Part shown: piece after piece, positions 59,285 through 64,000 of the stretch
Layout: each line of letters begins with the position of its first letter
Numbering within the stretch: position 1 is the stretch's first letter
From: an uncultured Flavobacteriales bacterium
GTDB lineage: Bacteria > Bacteroidota > Bacteroidia > Flavobacteriales > Weeksellaceae
Direction: 5' to 3'
DNA: 64,000 nt
NCBI GenBank assembly: GCA_937876095.1
Contig: CALFIE010000071.1
Coordinates: forward strand, 8,051 to 72,050
The notes under the pieces: model-generated
What the model was told of the DNA's origin: nothing
What the model saw: only the letters and a program-made list of their open reading frames with translations
Database searches by the model: none
Position numbers and translations under genes: made by a program

Positions 59285-60130
59285 CTAATTTTTTAGTTCA
59301 TCTAAGAGAATTTTGGCTTGTTTCACATCGTGAACACGCAAAATTTTCGCGCCTTTTTCAAGTAATTTTCTATGTAAATTTAGGGTTTCCTCTCCTATTT
59401 CCAAAGGCGATTTATTGAGTGGTTTATAAATAAAAGATTTTCTGGAAATCCCAACCAACAAAGGCAATTTCCCAAAACCAATGTACTGCAATTCATCTAT
59501 CATCCGATACTGAACTTCGATGGTTTTCCCGAAACCAAAACCTGGGTCTAAGATGATATCATTAATTCCGATTGCTTTTAATTCCTCAATTTTTTTAGAA
59601 AAATAATAGTTTAGATTCAGGATAATATCATCGTAATCAATTTTTTGGTGCAGGTTTTCATAGGCAGCATTGCTGTGCATCAACACATACGGAAGTTTGG
59701 TTTCTGCAACGGTTTTCAGTAAATCTTCATCAAAATCGCCTCCTGAAATATCATTCACCAAATCTATGCCTTCATCAAAACCAAATTTCACCACGTCTGC
59801 ATAAAAAGTATCCAAAGAAATCAACGTTTTAGGAAATTCTTTTTTGATTAGTGAAATTATGCTTCCCAATCTTGCAATTTCGTCTTTTGCAGAGCATAAT
59901 TCAGCATTTGGTCGGGTTGATTGTGCACCAATATCTATAAAATCGGCACCATCATTTATCATTTTTTCGGCTTGCAAAAGTGCCGATTTTTCATTTAAAA
60001 ATTTTCCTCCGTCTGAAAAAGAATCAGGTGTAATATTCAGAATTCCCATCAGTTTTGGTGTAGACAAATCGATGAGTCTCCCATTACAATTGATGCTACA
60101 ATTTGATAAAGTATGTTGCTGATACTGCAT
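59285..60130 (-). CDS. folP: Dihydropteroate synthase
   Basis: The 281-residue TIM-barrel enzyme has the two family signatures: LMGILNITPDSFSDGGKF and FIDIGAQSTRPNAE, plus LVNDISGGDFD, ILDPGFGFGKT and LVGISRKSFI for substrate binding. It joins hydroxymethylpterin pyrophosphate and p-aminobenzoate in folate synthesis and is the target of sulfonamides. It is divergent from the DUF1599 gene. Confidence 0.96.
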   Translation of the reverse strand: MQYQQHTLSNCSINCNGRLIDLSTPKLMGILNITPDSFSDGGKFLNEKSALLQAEKMINDGADFIDIGAQSTRPNAELCSAKDEIARLGSIISLIKKEFPKTLISLDTFYADVVKFGFDEGIDLVNDISGGDFDEDLLKTVAETKLPYVLMHSNAAYENLHQKIDYDDIILNLNYYFSKKIEELKAIGINDIILDPGFGFGKTIEVQYRMIDELQYIGFGKLPLLVGISRKSFIYKPLNKSPLEIGEETLNLHRKLLEKGAKILRVHDVKQAKILLDELKN

Positions 60131-60168
60131 TTCACAAAATTACAAAAAGATTTTTTTAATTATTAATA

Positions 60169-60236
60169 AAAACTCCAAAACTCAAAACTCATCAATTATA
60201 ACTCATAACTCAACCTCTCTCCTCCAACTTCCGAGC
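60169..60236 (+). repeat. Word repeat upstream of the DUF1599 gene
   Basis: AAAACTCAAAACTC, ATAACTCATAACTCAAC and CTCTCTCCTCC words fill the middle of the folP-DUF1599 gap. They resemble the tract inside the glycosyltransferase gene. A -7 box TATCTTTG (60245-60252) follows directly. Confidence 0.6.
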
Positions 60237-60244
60237 AAATTCCT

Positions 60245-60252
60245 TATCTTTG
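60245..60252 (+). promoter_or_regulatory. -7 element of the DUF1599 gene
   Basis: TATCTTTG matches TAnnTTTG exactly, 17 bases before the start codon. The -33 region falls inside a CT-rich repeat and lacks a clear TTTG. Confidence 0.5.
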
Positions 60253-60268
60253 ACCTTTAAGAATATTC

Positions 60269-60829
60269 ATGAAAAATACTTCTACACAATTTGCCGAAGT
60301 TATTGCACAATGTCGCGATTTATTTAGTAAAAAACTGCAAGATTATGGAGCAGCGTGGCGTGTTTTGCGACCGAGTTCTATCACCGATCAGATTTACATA
60401 AAAGTGAATAGAATTCGTACGTTGCAGATGACCGACGTGAAAATGATAGATGAACGTGAAGAAGACGAATTCGTAGCGATTGTGAACTACTCCATCATTG
60501 GATTGATACAGTTGGAGAAAAGTTTTTCTGAAAATTTAGACGAAAACAAAGACGAAATTATGAAACTCTATGATTTTTATGCCAAAAAAGCACAGGAATT
60601 GATGGAGAAAAAAAACCACGATTACGGAGAAGCGTGGCGTGAAATGAGGATTTCATCTATCACCGATTTAATATACCAAAAAGTACTTCGCACCAAACAG
60701 ATAGAAGATAACCAAGGGAAAACCATAGTTTCAGAAGGTTTAGACGCCAATTATTATGATATGCTGAATTATGCGGTGTTTTGTTTAATCAAGATGTTGG
60801 AAGATGGAAGTTGGAAGATGGGAGTTTGA
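60269..60829 (+). CDS. DUF1599 protein (two tandem copies)
   Basis: The 186-residue protein contains the DUF1599 module twice: KKLQDYGAAWRVLRPSSIT with NYSIIGLIQLE, and KKNHDYGEAWREMRISSIT with NYAVFCLIKMLE. The duplication is the normal form in Bacteroidota. Function is unknown; a nucleotide-binding or MazG-like helical fold is a guess. The final residues (EDGSWKMGV) are encoded by a GAAGATGGAAG word repeat that continues past the stop, so the C-terminus has been overwritten. Confidence 0.85.
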   Translation: MKNTSTQFAEVIAQCRDLFSKKLQDYGAAWRVLRPSSITDQIYIKVNRIRTLQMTDVKMIDEREEDEFVAIVNYSIIGLIQLEKSFSENLDENKDEIMKLYDFYAKKAQELMEKKNHDYGEAWREMRISSITDLIYQKVLRTKQIEDNQGKTIVSEGLDANYYDMLNYAVFCLIKMLEDGSWKMGV

Positions 60830-60866
60830 GAATGTGGATTGGAAGATGGATGTTTAATTTTCAATA
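60794..60866 (+). repeat. Word repeat overlapping the DUF1599 stop codon
   Basis: GTTGGAAGATGGAAGTTGG and similar words run from inside the gene across the stop to about 60856, just before the four-helix-bundle gene. The inverted form occurs on its other side (61338-61404). Confidence 0.7.
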
Positions 60867-60879
60867 AAAAATACTTACT

Positions 60880-61233
60880 ATGAGTTTTAAATTTGAAAAA
60901 TTAATTATTTGGCAAAAATCAATGGAATTTGGAGAGGATATTATTCAAATTTCTACAACTTTTCCCAAAAATGAAGTATTTAATTTAACTTCTCAAATTA
61001 GAAGAGCAAGTGATTCTGTCGCTTTGAATATTTCGGAAGGATCCATTTTGCAGTCTAATCCAGAATTTAAAAAATTTTTAGGATATGCAATTCGGTCTTT
61101 GGCTGAAGTAGTAACTTGTCTTTACAAAGCAAAAAATAGAAACTATATTTCGGTGGAAATATTTGATGAAAATTACAACAATGCATATCATTTAATGAAT
61201 CAAATAATTGGTTTTAGAAATCAATTGAAATAG
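60880..61233 (+). CDS. Four-helix-bundle protein (23S rRNA IVP/S23 family)
   Basis: The 117-residue protein matches the family that includes proteins encoded in 23S rRNA intervening sequences and the Avd accessory protein of diversity-generating retroelements: KLIIWQKSMEFGEDI, LTSQIRRASDSVALNISEGS and KKFLGYAIRSLAEVVTCLYKA. These form pentameric helical barrels that bind nucleic acid. No reverse transcriptase or variable repeat is nearby. Purine-rich word repeats flank the gene in inverted orientation, so it may be a mobile cassette. Confidence 0.9.
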   Translation: MSFKFEKLIIWQKSMEFGEDIIQISTTFPKNEVFNLTSQIRRASDSVALNISEGSILQSNPEFKKFLGYAIRSLAEVVTCLYKAKNRNYISVEIFDENYNNAYHLMNQIIGFRNQLK

Positions 61234-61337
61234 TAAAAAAAATTAAAAGTAATAGAAAATTAAAGATGAAGTTTATGGTTTATAGATAAATTTTGTAAAT
61301 GGAATTGCAAAAATAGGTTGAAATATTCAAAGTTTTT

Positions 61338-61404
61338 GAGCTTCCAACCTCAATCTTCCATCTTCTATCTTGCATCTGAAATCTCACCTCTAAAATCTGA
61401 AAAG
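61338..61404 (-). repeat. Word repeat, inverted relative to 60794, after the four-helix-bundle gene
   Basis: Read on the minus strand: GATGCAAGATAGAAGATGG followed by AAGATTGAGGTTGGAAG, the same words as at 60794-60856 and 31481-31505. It ends directly at the BT_3928 start codon. Confidence 0.7.
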
Positions 61405-61405
61405 A

Positions 61406-62488
61406 ATGAAAAGAATACTACGTTACCTCATTGCAATTATATTTATTGCTTCAGGATTTGTGAAAGCAGTAGATCCGGTTGGATTTTCTTTTAAATTAGA
61501 AGAATATTTTTCGCCTTCGGTTTTTAATATGCCGTTTTTGGAGCAATATTCACTGGAAATTGCTGTTTTTGTGGTGGCTCTGGAACTGATTTTAGGATTG
61601 ATGTTGCTCTTGAGAATTAAGTTGAAAACAACGCTTATTTTACTTATTTCTCTGTGTGTTTTCTTTGCATTTCTCACGTTTTATTCGGCTTATTATAATG
61701 TAGTTACAGATTGTGGATGTTTCGGAGATGCCATCAAATTTACACCGTGGCAAAGTTTCTGGAAAGACATTGTTTTGCTGGTTGGTTTACTGATTTTGTG
61801 GTTTTTAAATAAAAAAGCAGGCACTTTGAACGATGAAAAAGGTTGTCTAAAATTGCCTGTTTTTTGGTTAGGAATTTTAGGAACAGTTTTCATTATTTAT
61901 AGAGGAATTGCTCACGAACCTCTGATTGATTTCAGAGATTATAAAATTGGCACCAACTTGAATACCGAACGTGAAAAAATCGCCAAAAATCCATCGGTAT
62001 ACAAAATTTCTTATACCTTGAAAAATACCAAAACCAACGAAGAAAAAATAGTAGGACAAGATGATTACATAAACCAAAAACAATATTGGGAAGAAGGTAC
62101 TCCTTGGAAAATTATGACCGGAAAAGAAGTTTCTACTCTACAAAAACAAGGGTACGAATCTGCAATTAGTAAATTGAAATTAGAAGACGAAAACGGAACT
62201 GATGTGACCGACCGAATTCTACACTTACCAAAAGTGTATTTGGTTTTCAGTTATCACCCAGAAAAATTGACAGCTTCTGATAAGAATCTAGAAAAATTGA
62301 CCACCAAAAAATTGACTGTTTTTGGAGTTTCGACCGTACCAAATGTATTTGCGAACGTGCCAAATTTAGCAATGGACGGAACCGCAATTAAAACCATTGC
62401 AAGGAGCAATCCTTTTGTTTTGGTCCTAGAAAACGGAACGATTGTAGAAAAAAAATCATTACAAGATTTTTTAGAAAATTTGAATTAA
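61406..62488 (+). CDS. BT_3928 family membrane protein (DoxX-like)
   Basis: The 360-residue protein has a DoxX-like membrane part: helices at about 4-22, 48-66, 72-90 and 112-128, with FIASGFVKAVDPVGFSFKLEEYF and TDCGCFGDAIKFTPWQSFWKD as in MauE/DoxX proteins. A fifth helix (about 148-165) follows, then a soluble extracytoplasmic region. The Cys-Gly-Cys pair may have a thiol-redox role. The family is conserved in Bacteroidota beside tpiA; function is unproven. Confidence 0.85.
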   Translation: MKRILRYLIAIIFIASGFVKAVDPVGFSFKLEEYFSPSVFNMPFLEQYSLEIAVFVVALELILGLMLLLRIKLKTTLILLISLCVFFAFLTFYSAYYNVVTDCGCFGDAIKFTPWQSFWKDIVLLVGLLILWFLNKKAGTLNDEKGCLKLPVFWLGILGTVFIIYRGIAHEPLIDFRDYKIGTNLNTEREKIAKNPSVYKISYTLKNTKTNEEKIVGQDDYINQKQYWEEGTPWKIMTGKEVSTLQKQGYESAISKLKLEDENGTDVTDRILHLPKVYLVFSYHPEKLTASDKNLEKLTTKKLTVFGVSTVPNVFANVPNLAMDGTAIKTIARSNPFVLVLENGTIVEKKSLQDFLENLN

Positions 62489-62536
62489 AAATTTGTAATT
62501 TCAACATTGAATATAGAACTATAAATATTGAACCAA
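62489..62536 (+). repeat. Short word repeat after the BT_3928 gene
   Basis: TTGAATATAGAACTATAAATATTGAACC words, similar to the TTGAACTTTGAA words at 31515-31555, fill the gap to the TerB-like gene. Confidence 0.45.
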
Positions 62537-62541
62537 CTTAT

Positions 62542-62892
62542 ATGAAAAAAACCAACAAACCAATTGCAGGTTATCATTTACTAATGCTGCTTTCTGCTGT
62601 AGATTACAAATTCCATATAGAAGAAGAAAAAGTAATTCGTGAATATTTAGAAGAAGAATTTCCGTTCCCGATGAATTTCGATGCTGAAATGGATATTATT
62701 GCCAATTTGGCACCAAGTGAATGGAAAAAACACTTCGAATTTCAGGCGCAGTGTTTCTATGATGATTCTTTTGAAGACGAAAGAGAACAATTCAAAACCT
62801 TTGCAAAAAAACTCATCAAAGCCAATCAAGTGGTTTCACCAGTAGAACATGAATATTATATGCTGATGAAAAAAACCTGGAAAATGGCGTAA
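62542..62892 (+). CDS. TerB-like small protein
   Basis: The 116-residue all-helical acidic protein has LLMLLSAVDYKFHIEEEKVIREYL near the start, the pattern of TerB-type tellurite-resistance helical domains with acidic metal-binding positions. Function is unknown. It sits between the BT_3928 and tpiA genes, a typical Flavobacteriia order. Confidence 0.7.
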   Translation: MKKTNKPIAGYHLLMLLSAVDYKFHIEEEKVIREYLEEEFPFPMNFDAEMDIIANLAPSEWKKHFEFQAQCFYDDSFEDEREQFKTFAKKLIKANQVVSPVEHEYYMLMKKTWKMA

Positions 62893-62917
62893 GCTGATTC
62901 AATTCTTAAAATTTTAT

Positions 62918-62937
62918 TTTTTAATGATCATTAAAAA
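62918..62937. promoter_or_regulatory. Perfect 20-base palindrome upstream of tpiA
   Basis: TTTTTAATGATCATTAAAAA reads the same on both strands and lies 33 bases before the tpiA start. It is too AT-rich for a strong terminator and might be an operator. Confidence 0.4.
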
Positions 62938-62970
62938 GAGGAAATTTACCCATCTGAAATCAATTTTAAT

Positions 62971-63732
62971 ATGAGAAAAAATATCGTTGCAGGAAACTGG
63001 AAAATGAACAAAAATGTGATTGAAGCACAACAACTGATGTTTCAGTTATTAGAATACAAAAAACAACATGCTACCAATTGCGAAGTTTGGATTGCACCGC
63101 CTTCTCTGTATCTAATGATGGCAAAAGATTTGTACGAACAAGACGAAATTGGTGTATTTTCACAAGATATGAGCGAACATGAGAGTGGCGCTTTTACAGG
63201 CGAAATTTCTGCAGATATGCTAGAATCTATAGATGCAACAGGTGCAATTATAGGACATAGCGAACGTAGACAATACCACGGTGAAACCGATTCTCACTGC
63301 AACAGAAAGGTGAAACTGGCTCTAGATAAAGGATTAACGCCAATATACTGCAACGGAGAAACGCTGGAACAACGCAAATCTGGTCAACATCTTGAAGTGG
63401 TAAAAAACCAAACAGAAGTAGCTCTTTTTACACTTTCTGCTGAAGAAGTAAAAAAAGTAGTTATTGCGTATGAACCAATTTGGGCAATAGGAACTGGCGA
63501 AACTGCAAGTCCAGAACAAGCGCAAGAAATACACGCACACATACGAAATCTGATTGCTGCAAAATATGGTAAAGAAGTGGCAGATAAAATTTCTATTTTG
63601 TACGGTGGTTCTGTAAAACCAGACAATGCCAAAGAAATTTTCTCTCAACCAGATATAGATGGTGGTTTGATTGGTGGTGCTGCTCTAAAAATTGAAGATT
63701 TTTCTAAAATTATTGAAGGATTTAGTTCGTAA
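62971..63732 (+). CDS. tpiA: Triosephosphate isomerase
   Basis: The 253-residue TIM barrel has catalytic Lys in GNWKMNK, His in IIGHSERR, Glu in IAYEPIWAIGTGETA (followed by the flexible loop 6) and the phosphate-binding YGGSVKPDN. It is full length. It interconverts dihydroxyacetone phosphate and glyceraldehyde-3-phosphate. A terminator follows. Confidence 0.98.
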   Translation: MRKNIVAGNWKMNKNVIEAQQLMFQLLEYKKQHATNCEVWIAPPSLYLMMAKDLYEQDEIGVFSQDMSEHESGAFTGEISADMLESIDATGAIIGHSERRQYHGETDSHCNRKVKLALDKGLTPIYCNGETLEQRKSGQHLEVVKNQTEVALFTLSAEEVKKVVIAYEPIWAIGTGETASPEQAQEIHAHIRNLIAAKYGKEVADKISILYGGSVKPDNAKEIFSQPDIDGGLIGGAALKIEDFSKIIEGFSS

Positions 63733-63762
63733 TTTTCTGTACTAGAAATTTTATAAATAGTT

Positions 63763-63791
63763 AAAAAACGCATCATAAAGGTGCGTTTTTT
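63763..63791 (+). terminator. Terminator after tpiA
   Basis: AAAAAACGCA (63763-63772) pairs with TGCGTTTTTT (63782-63791); two further pairs (T-G, C-G) shorten the loop, and two more T's follow. Confidence 0.85.
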
Positions 63792-63928
63792 TTATTTATA
63801 AAAAATTAATTCTAGAATAAAATCTCAATAAATTTTAATTTTTGTTAAAATCTCACTCATAATCTTGACTTCAAAAAGCAAAATTAATTTAAAAATTAGA
63901 AATTTTGTCATTAACAATTTTTTTGACA

Positions 63929-63940
63929 TGATAAAAATCA
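63929..63940. promoter_or_regulatory. FNR-type box near the contig end
   Basis: TGATAAAAATCA, extended to ATGAT-AAAA-ATCAT (63928-63941), is identical in its 12-base core to the box before the SQR-like gene. The gene it would control lies beyond the contig end. Confidence 0.5.
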
Positions 63941-63967
63941 TCATGTTAAATGATGAAAATTAAAAAA

Positions 63968-64000
63968 AGATCGGAAGAGCGTCGTGTAGGGAAAGAGTGT
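63968..64000. other. Illumina adapter sequence (not genomic)
   Basis: The final 33 bases begin AGATCGGAAGAGCGTCGTGT and continue GGGAAAGAGTGT after one A. This is the reverse complement of the Illumina TruSeq universal adapter (read-through form). The genomic sequence ends at about base 63967. Confidence 0.97.

Noticed and set aside
60880..61233. A complete diversity-generating retroelement around the four-helix-bundle gene
   Set aside because: No reverse transcriptase, template repeat or variable C-type-lectin target is present in the window; only the Avd-like fold family is shared.

Overview
The window is a low-GC chromosomal contig end from a member of the Bacteroidota, class Flavobacteriia, most likely the Weeksellaceae/Chryseobacterium side of the order. 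The evidence is the gldKLMN core of the type IX secretion system, a T9SS type A sorting domain, DUF4270, DUF6263, DUF4834, BT_3928 and YfhO family proteins, a Bat aerotolerance operon, and Bacteroidota-type promoters (-33 TTTG, -7 TAnnTTTG). The genus is an inference. The first gene is cut by the left edge. The last 33 bases match an Illumina TruSeq adapter and are not genomic.

Layout. 1-2.9 kb: rsmE 3' end, a SpoU/TrmH methyltransferase, a 640-base patch of palindromic repeats, L-asparaginase and tRNA-Ser(GGA). 2.9-13 kb (minus strand): an FAD oxidoreductase, gldKLMN, glmS, a DUF4270 lipoprotein and a half-length starch-synthase-like protein. 13-23.5 kb: panC, tRNA-Lys(TTT), shikimate kinase, an S4 protein, an FKBP-like lipoprotein, a glutamate-synthase-like flavoprotein, mtaB, a cysteine-dioxygenase-like cupin, DUF1572, a possible PD-(D/E)XK protein and a GT35 phosphorylase homologue lacking the PLP lysine. 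23.6-30.3 kb: dipeptidyl peptidase IV, a MutS2-like ATPase without Smr, a tiny membrane protein coupled to an ABC ATPase, and an MFS carrier. 30.4-36.2 kb: a His-rich-loop LytS-type kinase, a LytTR regulator, a T9SS-sorted small protein, a 903-residue beta-helical Cthe_2159-like protein and an HD hydrolase. 36.3-42.8 kb: an SQR-like flavoprotein under possible Crp/Fnr-type sites, a PadR/PspC module with duplicated operators, a hidden 21-codon amphipathic peptide unit, an acyltransferase, and a thioesterase/isochorismate synthase pair for menaquinone. 42.8-51.7 kb (minus): the MoxR-DUF58-BatABCD operon plus marC, interrupted by a zinc-ribbon gene and repeats. 51.9-63.7 kb: DinB, rlmB, DUF6263, DUF4834, YfhO, a glycosyltransferase, folP, DUF1599, a four-helix-bundle protein, BT_3928, a TerB-like protein and tpiA.

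How the genes relate. Envelope biology dominates. GldK-N form the T9SS ring and motor, the Bat/MoxR operon is a membrane-anchored VWA chaperone-like system, and the kinase/regulator pair sits next to two exported proteins. Most of the rest is housekeeping: cofactors (panC, folP, menaquinone), tRNA/rRNA modification and central metabolism.

The least expected material is non-coding or very small. It comprises a family of purine-rich word repeats that start at or inside gene 3' ends and flank the four-helix-bundle gene, a dispersed repeat of about 200 bases, REP-like palindromes bracketing an orphan membrane gene, and the 21-residue peptide unit beside the PadR/PspC module.
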